Positions 43,008 through 52,030 of a stretch of 64,000 nucleotides of DNA are shown one piece after another. Position numbers and translations under genes: made by a program. Under the pieces are notes generated by a model. That model searched no databases. It saw only the letters and a program-made list of their open reading frames with translations, and was not told the origin of the DNA. Source of the DNA: Lachnospiraceae bacterium (GTDB lineage Bacteria > Bacillota > Clostridia > Lachnospirales > Lachnospiraceae); the NCBI GenBank assembly GCA_017936885.1, contig JAGBEO010000028.1:124001-188000 (forward strand). Reading direction: 5' to 3'. Position 1 is the first letter of the stretch; each line of letters starts with the position of its first letter.

Positions 43008-44612
43008 ATGCCAAGAAAGCCATGCCCCCACTTTGATGTACGGATTATACAACGCAGCAATCGACAGTCAGCCGTTGCTTCCGCTGCCTACCAGAGCGGC
43101 GAGCGGCTCTTTTCCGAATACGACCAGAAGCAGAAATACTATTCCCATAAAAGCGAGATTGTCCACACGGAAATCATGTTGCCGCCCCATGCCCCGCCGG
43201 AGTACGCAGACCGCAACACCCTATGGAACGCCGCCGAAGCTGCCGAGAAGCAATGGAACGCCCAGCTTGCCCGGAGAATCATTCTTGCCATTCCAAGGGA
43301 AATCCCCCCGGAGCGGCAGGCTGACCTTATCCGGGACTATTGCCGGGAGTTTTTCGTTTCCAAAGGCATGATTGTCGATTTTGCCGTCCACGACAAAGGA
43401 GACGGCAACCCCCACGCCCATATCCTCTTTACCATGCGGGCTATGGACGAATCCGGCAAATGGCTTCCCAAGTCCCGCAAGGTCTATGACCTTGACGGGA
43501 ACGGCGAGCGAATCCGGCTACCGTCCGGGCGCTGGAAAAGCCACAAGGAGGACACCGTGGACTGGAACGACCAGAAGTATTGCGGGATCTGGCGGCAGGG
43601 CTGGGAGGACACCGCCAACCGCTATCTGGAAGAACTGGAAAGCCCGGTGCGCTTGAACTTAAAATCCTATGCGGAACAGGGCATAGACCAGATTCCCACC
43701 GTCCACATGGGAGCCGCCGCCAGCCACATGGAGAAGAAAGGCGTTAAGACCGGCATTGGAAACCTGAACCGGGACATTGCAGCCGCCAACCGGCTCATGC
43801 GCTCAATCCGGCAGACGGTACGGAGTTTAAAGGGCTGGCTCTCCGACCTGAAAGAGAAAAAGGCGGCGCTTATGGAAACCCTGACCCAGACAAGGGAGCC
43901 GACCCTGCCGGCGCTTCTTTCCCGCTATATGGACTTGCGGCGGGAGGAACGCTCTGACTGGACAGCCAAAGGGCAGCTTAAAGGCGCTGTCTCCGATTTT
44001 AACAAGGTCATGGCGGCGATTGACTTCTTGCAAAAGCAGCAAATCTCCACCGTGGAGAGCCTTGACAAGCGGCTGGACGAAATCAGCCAGACCGCACAAG
44101 CTATCCGAAAGGAAATGAAGAAATCCGAGCGCCGGATCAATGCCATTGATACCATGCTCTCCCACATTGACCGCTACGAAGCCGCACAGCCTGTCCATGC
44201 CGAGTATGCCGCTATCCGCTGGAAAGGGAAGAAAGAGAAATTCGCCGCCGCCCACCGGGACGAGCTGGACGCTTATAATGCCGCCGTCCGCTATTTCAAA
44301 GCGAACCCAAAAGACAAGGAATACAGCCGGAAAGACCTGACTGCCGAGCGCAAGACGCTTTCCGATTCCCAGCCGGAGCAGACGGAGAAGCTGGAAGCGG
44401 TTCAGGCAGACCTAAACGTGCTGCGGGACGTGCGTTACTGGATAAACCAAGTGCTGCCGCCGGAGCAGTACCGCCAGCCCCCGGAAGCGGACGGGCGGAA
44501 GTCGCTCCAAAGCGAGCTAAAGGGACGGGCAGAACGCACCAAGCGGCAACAGGCGGCACAGAGCCGGAGTCAGCCGCCCCGCCCCCAGAAAAAACAGGAT
44601 ATGGAGCTATGA
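43008..44612 (+). CDS. MobA/MobL family relaxase
   Basis: 534 residues. RSNRQSAVASAAYQSGERL near residues 15-33 and VHDKGDGNPHAHILFT near residues 127-142 (the HUH-type His pair) identify the MobA/MobL (MOBQ) relaxase; the nicking Tyr is expected in the first 60 residues. Residues 260-534 are long charged helices. It nicks oriT and pilots the strand into a recipient using another element's conjugation channel. No conjugation genes are present, so the element is mobilizable, not self-transmissible. AGGAGG precedes the ATG. Confidence 0.92.
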   Translation: MPRKPCPHFDVRIIQRSNRQSAVASAAYQSGERLFSEYDQKQKYYSHKSEIVHTEIMLPPHAPPEYADRNTLWNAAEAAEKQWNAQLARRIILAIPREIPPERQADLIRDYCREFFVSKGMIVDFAVHDKGDGNPHAHILFTMRAMDESGKWLPKSRKVYDLDGNGERIRLPSGRWKSHKEDTVDWNDQKYCGIWRQGWEDTANRYLEELESPVRLNLKSYAEQGIDQIPTVHMGAAASHMEKKGVKTGIGNLNRDIAAANRLMRSIRQTVRSLKGWLSDLKEKKAALMETLTQTREPTLPALLSRYMDLRREERSDWTAKGQLKGAVSDFNKVMAAIDFLQKQQISTVESLDKRLDEISQTAQAIRKEMKKSERRINAIDTMLSHIDRYEAAQPVHAEYAAIRWKGKKEKFAAAHRDELDAYNAAVRYFKANPKDKEYSRKDLTAERKTLSDSQPEQTEKLEAVQADLNVLRDVRYWINQVLPPEQYRQPPEADGRKSLQSELKGRAERTKRQQAAQSRSQPPRPQKKQDMEL

Positions 44613-44712
44613 CCAGACAACCGAATATCAAACCTTATCAACCGGCGCTTGCCATTTTCAACCGAGAATGACAGGTGCTTTTTCTATTTCAGGATTTTCA
44701 GGAGGACTTTTA

Positions 44713-45360
44713 TTGAATGTATTTGAAGCCGTGAAGCAGGCTGTCACGACAAGGCAGGCTGCCGAGCATTATGGAATCCGGGTGAACCGCAACGGAATGT
44801 GCGCCTGCCCGTTTCACAACGACAAGACCCCCAGCATGAAAGTTGACCGCCGCTTCCATTGCTTCGGCTGTCAGGCGGACGGGGACGTGATTGACTTTGT
44901 TTCCCGCCTGACCGGAATCGGCACAAGGAAAGCCGCCGTCATGCTGGCGCAGGATTTCTCTATTCCCTACGAGGACAGAGCGCCCACCGGCAGGAGTCGC
45001 CCCAGACCCAAAGCGCCGCCCGAAACGCCGGAGCAGCAATTTAGGCGCATGGAGCGGTATGCGTTTCGTGTACTGTCCGACTATTATCATTTCCTGCGCC
45101 GCTGGGAGAAAGACCTTGCCCCGCAAACGCCGGAGGAAACATGGAACCCGCTGTTTACGGAAGCCCTGCAAAACAAGGCAAAGGTGGAATACCTGCTGGA
45201 CACCCTGCTTTTTTCCGGCATGGAGGAGCGGGCTTCCCTCATTACCGAGTATGGAAAGGAAGTGAAACGCCTTGAGCGAAGAATGGCAGAGCTTACCGCC
45301 GAAGATAAGGCAGGACGTGACCGAAGCCATCGCCGCAGCGCCCCCGCCCCGAAGCGTTGA
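44713..45360 (+). CDS. CHC2 zinc-finger DNA primase-like protein
   Basis: 215 residues. The zinc motif is CACPFHNDKTPSMKVDRRFHCFGC (residues 32-55), with ADGDVIDFVSRLTG following, as in DnaG N-terminal domains. The catalytic Toprim part is missing and replaced by a helical C-terminus. It probably primes or helps replication of the excised element together with the VapE helicase. Start TTG 44713 is taken because GGAGG sits 8 bases upstream. It overlaps the next gene by 89 bases. Confidence 0.85.
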   Translation: MNVFEAVKQAVTTRQAAEHYGIRVNRNGMCACPFHNDKTPSMKVDRRFHCFGCQADGDVIDFVSRLTGIGTRKAAVMLAQDFSIPYEDRAPTGRSRPRPKAPPETPEQQFRRMERYAFRVLSDYYHFLRRWEKDLAPQTPEETWNPLFTEALQNKAKVEYLLDTLLFSGMEERASLITEYGKEVKRLERRMAELTAEDKAGRDRSHRRSAPAPKR

Positions 45361-46669
45361 CGAGGTAAAGTCCATGCTGGAAACTACGGAGAAAGGCGGC
45401 TTCCGCAACAGCATACGGAACTGCCTGACCGTGTTCCAGTGTGATCCGCTCCTTTCCGGCGCAATCGCCTACAATATGCTGACTGACCGCAACGACATCA
45501 TAAAGCCGCTGGGCTATGAGCGCACCACCGGCAAGGCAATCACGGACACGGATATGCGGTATATCCGGCTGTATCTGGAAGAAACCTACGGGCTTACCAG
45601 TGAGAAAAAGATTGCGGACGCCTGCGAGCTTGCCGCCCACCAGAACAGCTACCACCCGGTCAGAGATTACTTAAACAGCCTGACATGGGACGGGACAGAG
45701 CGAATCCGCTTCTGCCTGCGGCGCTTTCTGGGAGCTGACGCAGACGATTACACCTATGAAGCCCTGCGGCTTTTCATGCTGGGAGCCATTCACCGGGCAT
45801 TCTGCCCCGGTTGCAAATTTGAGGTCATGCTCTGTCTGGTAGGCGGTCAGGGAGCCGGGAAGTCCAGCTTCTTTAGGCTGCTTGCCGGAAAGGACGAATG
45901 GTTTTCCGATGATTTGCGGAAGCTGGACGATGAAAACGTCTACCGCAAGCTGCAAGGCTTCTGGATTATCGAAATGTCGGAAATGATTGCCACCGCAAAC
46001 GCAAAGAGCATTGAGGAAATCAAGTCATTTTTAAGCCGCCAGAAAGAGGTCTACAAGACCCCCTATGCCATCCACCCGGAGGACAGACCAAGGCAATGCG
46101 TGTTCGGCGGCACTTCAAACGCCCTTGACTTCCTGCCCCTTGACCGTTCCGGCAACCGCCGCTTCCTGCCGGTTCTGGTATGCCCCGAACAGGCGGAAGT
46201 CCACATTTTGGAGGATGAAGCCGCTTCACGGGCTTATATCAGCCAGATGTGGGCGGAAGCCATGACAATATACAAAAGCGGCGGCTGGAAGCTGGCACTC
46301 ACTCCCGAAATGGGACGCTACCTAAAGGAACACCAGCGGGACTTTATGCCGGAGGACACCAAGGCGGGGCAGATTCAGGCGTTCCTTGACAGCTACACCG
46401 GCGGGGCGGTCTGCTCCAAGCAGCTCTACAAGGAAGCCTTAAACCATGCCTTTGACGAGCCGAAGCAATGGGAAATCCGGGAAATCAACGAGATAATGAA
46501 CCAGTGTGTCACCGGCTGGAAGTATTTCTCCAATCCCCGTATGTTCGCCGGGTACGGCAGACAAAAGGGCTGGGAACGGGAGCAACCGGCAACGGGCATC
46601 GACAACGGAGGGGAAAAAACGCCGGACGGATTCGAGCCGGTCACGGAGCAAATGGAGCTTCCGTTCTGA
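45272..46669 (+). CDS. Virulence-associated E (VapE) family helicase
   Basis: 465 residues. The P-loop is VGGQGAGKSSFFRLLAG near residue 195; WIIEMSEMIATANA is the Walker B-like strand near 232; VFGGTSNALDFLPLDRSGNRRFLPV near 275-300 is the family signature. A superfamily 3-like replicative helicase of phage satellites and mobilizable elements. The TTG start at 45272 lies inside the primase gene in another frame. It acts with the primase gene upstream. Confidence 0.9.
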   Translation: MSEEWQSLPPKIRQDVTEAIAAAPPPRSVDEVKSMLETTEKGGFRNSIRNCLTVFQCDPLLSGAIAYNMLTDRNDIIKPLGYERTTGKAITDTDMRYIRLYLEETYGLTSEKKIADACELAAHQNSYHPVRDYLNSLTWDGTERIRFCLRRFLGADADDYTYEALRLFMLGAIHRAFCPGCKFEVMLCLVGGQGAGKSSFFRLLAGKDEWFSDDLRKLDDENVYRKLQGFWIIEMSEMIATANAKSIEEIKSFLSRQKEVYKTPYAIHPEDRPRQCVFGGTSNALDFLPLDRSGNRRFLPVLVCPEQAEVHILEDEAASRAYISQMWAEAMTIYKSGGWKLALTPEMGRYLKEHQRDFMPEDTKAGQIQAFLDSYTGGAVCSKQLYKEALNHAFDEPKQWEIREINEIMNQCVTGWKYFSNPRMFAGYGRQKGWEREQPATGIDNGGEKTPDGFEPVTEQMELPF

Positions 46670-46835
46670 AAAAATCCGGGCAGGAACGACCCCGTTGCCG
46701 ACTTCGTTGCTATCCCGTTGCCGACCCTTTCCTTGTCTGGCTCATTTCATGTGCGCGGGCAACGAGCCAAGCGGATATGCTTACATATCCATTTGGCGAC
46801 TGCCGCGACAACGACAGTTATGGAGGTAAATGCCT

Positions 46836-47069
46836 ATGGCAAATAACAGGATGAATGACGATACAAAAAGATATTCAGATATTCCGGTCTGGTGTAGATA
46901 TACGCTGACCATTGAAGAAGCTGCCGGATACTACCATATCGGCGAGGGAAAGCTGCGAATGCTCATTGATGCACATCCCAATGAGGATTTTTATGTTATG
47001 AATGGGAACAGAGCCTTGATTAAGCGTGAGAAATTCGAGCGGTATCTGGATCAGGCAACGGTTGTATAA
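46836..47069 (+). CDS. Excisionase (Tn916 Xis-like)
   Basis: 77 residues: YTLTIEEAAGYYHIGEGKLRMLIDAHP is the excisionase winged-helix start, and YVMNGNRALIKREKFERYL its end. Xis bends element ends and steers the integrase towards excision. ATG 46836 gives 9-base spacing from GGAGG; the ATG at 46830 is too close. It is followed by an attenuator-like hairpin and the integrase gene. Confidence 0.9.
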   Translation: MANNRMNDDTKRYSDIPVWCRYTLTIEEAAGYYHIGEGKLRMLIDAHPNEDFYVMNGNRALIKREKFERYLDQATVV

Positions 47070-47122
47070 AAAGTTCAAAAAGAGAAATAGCAGATTGCCG
47101 TTATCCTATGATAAAGCTATAC

Positions 47123-47175
47123 GGAGAGTCAAATTTGTGGTATTATAACCTTGCAAGTTTGGCTCTCCTTTTTTG
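47123..47175 (+). terminator. Terminator/attenuator between xis and int
   Basis: GGAGAGTCAAA and its complement TTTGGCTCTCC enclose a 30-base loop and are followed by TTTTTT. It would limit read-through from xis into int. Confidence 0.7.
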
Positions 47176-47189
47176 AAAGGAGAGTTTCG

Positions 47190-48389
47190 ATGAGTGAGAA
47201 AAGACGAGATAACCGTAATCGGATTTTGCGTGAGGGCGAGTACCAGCGCACAGATGGGAGGTATCGGTTCCGTTATATTGATGAGGACGGCAAGGAGAAA
47301 AATGTTTACAGTTGGCGTTTGGATAAGAATGACCCTACGCCCAAAGGAAAAAAGAGGGAGCCTTCGCTGCGGGAAAAAGAGAAGCAGATTGAAGCTGATT
47401 TGTTTGACCACATTGTAACCAATGGCGGTAACTACACGGTATTGGAGCTGGTAGAGAAGTATGTGTCTTTGAAAACCGGCGTTCGTCATAATACCGTTGC
47501 CGGGTACAAGACGGTCATTAACATCCTGAAAAAAGAAGCGTTTGGCAGGCAGCGCATTGATAAGGTACGTTTGTCGGATGCAAAGGCGTGGCTTATCAAA
47601 CTTCAGCAGGTAGACGGCAGAGGGTATAGCTCCATTCATTCTATCAGAGGCGTTCTCAGACCGGCATTTCAGATGGCGGTAGATGATGACCTAATTCGCA
47701 AAAATCCTTTCGGATTTGAACTGGCATCGGTTATTGTCAATGATTCTGTTACGAGAGAAGCGATTACCCGGAAGCAGGAGAGGGATTTGCTGAAATTCAT
47801 TAAAGAAGATAATCATTTCAACAGATATTATGATGCAATCTATATCCTTTTCCACACGGGGCTTCGGATTTCAGAGTTTTGTGGATTGACAATACCTGAT
47901 ATTGAGTTTGAGGAGATGCGTATTAAGGTAGACCACCAACTACAGCGTACATCACAGATGGAATATGTGATTCAGGAGCCGAAAACCGAAAGCGGCATTC
48001 GCTATGTGCCTATGACAGAAGAAGTTGCGGCGTGCTTTAGCAGGATAATTGCCAAGCGGGAAGCTCCGAAAGTAGAGCCGATGGTGGATGGATATATCCG
48101 TTTCTTATGTTTGGACAAGAACGATATGCCTATGGTTGCGCTTCACTGGGAAAAGTATCTGGAACATATCATTGAAAAGTATAACAAGATTTATCGTATC
48201 CAGATGCCGAAAGTAACCCCTCATGTATGCAGACATACCTTTTGTTCCAATATGGCAAAGTCGGGGATGAACCCCAAGACTTTACAGTATATCATGGGTC
48301 ATGCAGACATTAGCGTAACCTTGAACACCTACACCCATGTGAATTTTGACGATGCCAAGGAGGAATTGCATCGAGTAGCGAATGGCTGA
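47190..48389 (+). CDS. int: Tn916-type tyrosine integrase (full length)
   Basis: 399 residues. The N-terminal arm-binding domain (residues 1-60: RDNRNRILREGEYQRTDGRYRF) is followed by a SAM-like core-binding domain (65-165) and the catalytic domain with FHTGLRISEF (Arg), TPHVCRHTFCSN (HxxR), MGHADIS (His) and NTYTHV (Tyr nucleophile). It is the only intact integrase in the window and lies 185 bases before the LMW-PTP gene. It is the presumed enzyme for insertion at the phosphatase start and could act on the older repeats in trans. AAAGGAGA precedes ATG 47190. Confidence 0.93.
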   Translation: MSEKRRDNRNRILREGEYQRTDGRYRFRYIDEDGKEKNVYSWRLDKNDPTPKGKKREPSLREKEKQIEADLFDHIVTNGGNYTVLELVEKYVSLKTGVRHNTVAGYKTVINILKKEAFGRQRIDKVRLSDAKAWLIKLQQVDGRGYSSIHSIRGVLRPAFQMAVDDDLIRKNPFGFELASVIVNDSVTREAITRKQERDLLKFIKEDNHFNRYYDAIYILFHTGLRISEFCGLTIPDIEFEEMRIKVDHQLQRTSQMEYVIQEPKTESGIRYVPMTEEVAACFSRIIAKREAPKVEPMVDGYIRFLCLDKNDMPMVALHWEKYLEHIIEKYNKIYRIQMPKVTPHVCRHTFCSNMAKSGMNPKTLQYIMGHADISVTLNTYTHVNFDDAKEELHRVANG

Positions 48390-48573
48390 AAAGCCCGTTG
48401 GTAAGACAGCTTATTTTACCAACGTATTTACCAATTTTGCAGGAACAAATATGAGAAAGTATGGGACGATTTGAGAAAATACTCTGGAAACAGAGATTTT
48501 CGGAACAGCCCACAAACCCTGTAAAATCAAGCATTTGAGAAGAAATACAGGACTTATAAGGAGTTACAGAAAA
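48390..48573 (+). other. Integrase-side element end (attR arm)
   Basis: GTTGGTAA / TTACCAAC inverted repeat at about 48398-48428, then TTTACCAATTTTGC. The layout parallels the type A ends at 12004 and 22479. AAGGAG stands before ATG 48574, so the element supplies the ribosome site of the phosphatase gene. No separate gene. Confidence 0.55.
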
Positions 48574-48604
48574 ATGATAAAAGTATTATTTGTCTGCCAC
48601 GGCA
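48574..48604 (+). repeat. LMW-PTP start repeat 8 (functional gene start, attR)
   Basis: The 31-base core forms codons 1-10 of the intact phosphatase. Identical to the copies at 23732 and 37757. Confidence 0.9.
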
Positions 48605-49026
48605 ACATCTGCCGCAGCACCATGGCCCAAAGCGTCATGACCCACCTTCTAACCCAACATCACACAGCAGACAATTTTCAAATTGACTCCGCAGCAACCA
48701 GCCGCGAAGAAATCGGCAACCCGCCCCATTACGGAACCGTCAATAAGCTGCGCCAGGTAGGTATCCCGTTGGTGCCTCACAGGGCGCGCCAGATGACGAA
48801 ACAGGACTACACCGAATGCGATTACTTAATCGGTATGGACGATGCCAACATCCGCAACATGGAACGGATAGCAGGCGGTGACCCGGAACATAAGATCCAT
48901 AAATTGTTGGAATATGCCGGAAGCAGCAGGGCGATCGCAGACCCTTGGTACACAGGGAATTTTGATGTGACATACGAAGATGTGTTAGAAGGATGCGAAG
49001 CATTCCTAAGGTATCTCGGATTATAA
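48574..49026 (+). CDS. Low molecular weight protein tyrosine phosphatase
   Basis: 150 residues. The catalytic P-loop VCHGNICRS (residues 7-15, C-x5-R) is at the N-terminus and the acid DPWY loop (ADPWYTGNFDVTYEDV) near residue 122, as in all LMW-PTPs. It removes phosphate from phosphotyrosine, in bacteria often on exopolysaccharide kinases. ATG 48574 follows AAGGAG. The first ten codons are the attachment core reused throughout the upstream array, so promoter, ribosome site and codons 1-10 now come from the last integrated element. Confidence 0.93.
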   Translation: MIKVLFVCHGNICRSTMAQSVMTHLLTQHHTADNFQIDSAATSREEIGNPPHYGTVNKLRQVGIPLVPHRARQMTKQDYTECDYLIGMDDANIRNMERIAGGDPEHKIHKLLEYAGSSRAIADPWYTGNFDVTYEDVLEGCEAFLRYLGL

Positions 49027-49055
49027 CCATATAAACAAATAACGCAAACAAATAA

Positions 49056-49092
49056 AAAGACGGTCATCGAGGAAAAGTAGATGGCCGTCTTT
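49056..49092. terminator. Bidirectional terminator
   Basis: AAAGACGGTCATC (49056-49068) and GATGGCCGTCTTT (49080-49092) lie between convergent phosphatase and chemotaxis genes, with T-rich flanks on both strands. Confidence 0.8.
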
Positions 49093-49160
49093 CCATTATA
49101 TAGTTATTGGTGGTAACTAATAAGAGGAAACTAAATTAAATTATTAAAAAGAATTGGAAA

Positions 49161-51218
49161 TTACAGCGTAAAGCTGTCTACAATCTCTTTCAAGCTGTCC
49201 GAATAAGCAATCGTCTTCTCTACCATGTTGTAAGTATCCGTAGTCAGAGCCACGATATTAGCGTTGTTATCCACTACATTATTGACACCGTTAGTGGTCT
49301 CGGTAATAGAAGAATTGATCTGGCTGATCGCATCTGACATCTTGAGCATCGTATTATTTAAGTTGTCAATAGAAGTATCAATATCGCTCATAGTCTGGTT
49401 GACGAATCTCGCATCATTTGAATACTGTTCACTGACATTCATAAAGTTGCCATAGTCAGCCAGTACCGTTTCGTCTAAGAACGTCAGGGTAGCAGTCAGG
49501 CTGCGTTCCATTTTCTGTACAGCAGCGATTACCTCAGAAACAATCTGTGTAATATCGCCCACAGTCTCAGAGGACTGATCTGCCAGTTTGCCGATCTCAT
49601 CAGCAACCACCGCGAAACCGCGTCCCTGTTCTCCGGCTCTGGCAGCTTCGATAGAAGCATTCAGGGACAGAAGAGAAGTCTGCTTTGCGATATCCATAAT
49701 GTTCTTAGCCAGTTCATTGATCTTGGAAACTGACTTGGAATTTTCAATTGCCAGTTCGGAATCATCCTTCACAGACTCATACATATGTTTTGTCCGTTCG
49801 CTGGCGGATACGGTGTCAGCCTTTAGTTTTTCTGCACGTTTCATGATTTCCTCTGACAGGGTAACACCCTCGGAGGCCTTACGGTTGATGGCGGAGGTGT
49901 TTTCTTCAATTTCACGTATTTCATCACTGATTGCCGCGGTATTTGCAGCAGTCTCTTCCATGGTAGCGGACAGCTCTTCTGCGGTAGCAGAGTTGTCATT
50001 GGCGTTATCATTGACGGTGTTTGCTATGTCATGCAATCTGCCTGCACTTTCACTGATGGAAGTGGAAGCGGAGGAAATATCGCTCATCATTTGGCTGAAA
50101 GACTGCCGCATTTTCTGTACGGCACGGCTCATTTCACCGGTCTCATCATGGTGTTTTAAGAGTGAATGATAGGATTCATCATGAGAGATATCCAAGTCAG
50201 CTGTTTTGCGGATAACCTTGGTAACTACTTTAATAGGAGTGGTGATAGTGCTTGCAAAGATGAAGCCCAGTCCCATAAAGATTACAATAATAACGATACA
50301 GCTTATCACGCTGGTGTGGATAGCGCTGTCACGCATCTGGGCGATGGGCTCCAGGACGATATCCTTGTCGATTGCCAGACAGAGAATCCAATTGTTTAAG
50401 TCGGATACATTGTAAGCCAGATACTGTCCTGTACTTTCATCAGTAGTAACAGCAGTTTCCGGGGGATTACCGCTGTTGATCTGTGCCACAATATCCGTGA
50501 TCAGAGCATTATCGGCAGTGGTACCGATCTTGGTTTCATCAGGATGATAGATATACACGCCGTTACTGTCCAGCAGATAAGCATAACTGGTATCGGAATC
50601 AAACACATGGATATCAGCCAGGGTATCAGATAACAGGGATACTTTAATATTAGTAAAAAGAACACCCGCCAGGGTAATATCATCAAAATGGCTTGTCTGG
50701 GGAACACCGATGGAGATCATCGGTTCGCCGGTTTCTTCATCGAAGAACACATCACTCTGTGCGGGCGCATTATTCTCCATAATATATTGTACGAAAGGTT
50801 CATCGGCATAGGAGACTACTTCAGCATCCAGATTAGAACTGCAGTAAAGCATCAGATCGTCACCGCATACATAGTTAATGCTTTCGTGGGTTGGATTAGA
50901 TTTTAAATAATTATGTAAGGCAGCCCGTACTTCTTTGGCATATTTCTGCCCGTTGTTAGTGCTGAATACATAGAAGTTCTCGGAACTGTCCAGGTATTTC
51001 ATGGTTGCATTGTATTTCTCGATTGATTCATCAATACTGCGGCCCTGTGTCTTCACTATTTCTGTCAGGGAATCCTCCGTGTAGGAAATCAGGGACTCCT
51101 TGGATGTTTTTGTAAGAGAATTATAGTTAACAACCACAGCAATGATAACCGCCACAATAATAAACAGGATAAGAATACAGGAAATCTTTGTCTGAATAGA
51201 TGATAATTTCTTTGACAT
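49161..51218 (-). CDS. Methyl-accepting chemotaxis protein
   Basis: 685 residues. The first transmembrane helix ([21 protein letters not shown]) is at residues 10-30, followed by a periplasm-side Cache-type sensor domain to about 285, a second helix ([21 protein letters not shown]), HAMP, and the signalling hairpin whose tip is [20 protein letters not shown]. It senses an external ligand and controls the CheA kinase. GGAGGAG precedes the start on the minus strand. A GCCCG-AAAA-CGGGC hairpin sits in the leader at 51235-51248. Ligand unknown. Confidence 0.92.
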   Translation of the reverse strand: MSKKLSSIQTKISCILILFIIVAVIIAVVVNYNSLTKTSKESLISYTEDSLTEIVKTQGRSIDESIEKYNATMKYLDSSENFYVFSTNNGQKYAKEVRAALHNYLKSNPTHESINYVCGDDLMLYCSSNLDAEVVSYADEPFVQYIMENNAPAQSDVFFDEETGEPMISIGVPQTSHFDDITLAGVLFTNIKVSLLSDTLADIHVFDSDTSYAYLLDSNGVYIYHPDETKIGTTADNALITDIVAQINSGNPPETAVTTDESTGQYLAYNVSDLNNWILCLAIDKDIVLEPIAQMRDSAIHTSVISCIVIIVIFMGLGFIFASTITTPIKVVTKVIRKTADLDISHDESYHSLLKHHDETGEMSRAVQKMRQSFSQMMSDISSASTSISESAGRLHDIANTVNDNANDNSATAEELSATMEETAANTAAISDEIREIEENTSAINRKASEGVTLSEEIMKRAEKLKADTVSASERTKHMYESVKDDSELAIENSKSVSKINELAKNIMDIAKQTSLLSLNASIEAARAGEQGRGFAVVADEIGKLADQSSETVGDITQIVSEVIAAVQKMERSLTATLTFLDETVLADYGNFMNVSEQYSNDARFVNQTMSDIDTSIDNLNNTMLKMSDAISQINSSITETTNGVNNVVDNNANIVALTTDTYNMVEKTIAYSDSLKEIVDSFTL

Positions 51219-51410
51219 ATAACTCCTCCATGGTGCCCGTTTTCGGGCAACTTAATCGTTTTAGTTATAATATCATATCTGAAAGGAAAAAAATAGTTAT
51301 TATTTTATAAAAATATCAAATTTGACAAAAATGCCAAATGAAGCACACCCAAATTAAGCATAATGACAACTAAAATCTTTTCTTAAATTGAAAAAAGAGG
51401 AACTTAAACG
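51219..51410. other. Divergent intergenic region
   Basis: Holds the leader hairpin of the chemotaxis gene (51235-51248) and AT-rich sequence. No gene. Confidence 0.4.
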
Positions 51411-51440
51411 TTTACTTACGGAATTTACATAAAATTTACC
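51411..51440 (+). promoter_or_regulatory. Pho box upstream of the pst operon
   Basis: TTTACT (51411), TTTACA (51424) and TTTACC (51435), the last two spaced 11 bases, resemble the TT-ACA direct repeats bound by PhoP in Bacillota. The PhoP-PhoR pair is encoded 7 kb downstream. Confidence 0.5.
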
Positions 51441-51611
51441 CTGATTTTGCAGTGTTTTGATAGTGAACAGGGAGCATTTTGCGTATCCTATTATTATGTA
51501 ATTTATCATGTAATATGTGTCCGGATGTAGGAAGTTTTCCCGGACAGAAACAGCTTTATTGAATGAAGCGCAGAAGAATAGCGGGTGAAAAACGGCAGGG
51601 AGGAAAAGCAT

Positions 51612-51860
51612 ATGAAAATAATCATGTCGATAATCGGTAAAATGGGAAATATGGAATTGGAGAACGTGGCAATGATAAGCCTGATACTGCACACGTTATT
51701 ATGGTTTATACTTGGCGGATGTGCAGGAAGTGTTACAGCCCTTTGTATGCAGGCATCCGGAGAGCTACAGTTGTCCTATATGATTACGGCAGGTTCCGTA
51801 TGTGCACTTGTATTCGGATATGTATGCGGTATGGTATATCTGCTGCGCAGGGAAGCATAA
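51612..51860 (+). CDS. Small membrane protein ahead of pstS
   Basis: 82 residues with two hydrophobic helices (VAMISLILHTLLWFILGGCAG and MITAGSVCALVFGYVCGMVYLL). ATG 51612 follows GGGAGG. It lies between the Pho box and pstS, so it should be induced by phosphate starvation. It is not a recognised Pst subunit. Confidence 0.6.
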   Translation: MKIIMSIIGKMGNMELENVAMISLILHTLLWFILGGCAGSVTALCMQASGELQLSYMITAGSVCALVFGYVCGMVYLLRREA

Positions 51861-51863
51861 ATT

Positions 51864-51903
51864 GTAAAAGAAAGGTAAAAAAAGATTTACAAACAAATTA
51901 CCG
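51864..51903. promoter_or_regulatory. Second Pho box-like site
   Basis: TTTACA (51887) and ATTACC (51898) are 11 bases apart on the plus strand. TGTAAA (51864) and GGTAAA (51875), also 11 apart, read as the same repeats on the minus strand. Directly before pstS. Confidence 0.4.
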
Positions 51904-52030
51904 GAACGTGATAGTTTGTAAAGTGCTCCGGCTGGTAGACTGTGGTTCAGATGAAGCGAAACAACTGTTGAAATAGTGACGGCTGTTTCCTGCATACTTA
52001 TAAAACATTATGAAAAAGAGGAGTGGAATT

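Noticed and set aside
43033..43656. Long alternative frames on both strands across the relaxase, primase and VapE genes
   Set aside because: High-GC coding DNA produces shadow frames; none has a ribosome site or recognisable domain.
51235..51248. Possible riboswitch in the chemotaxis gene leader
   Set aside because: Only a simple GCCCG-AAAA-CGGGC hairpin is seen; the conserved bases of c-di-GMP riboswitches are absent.
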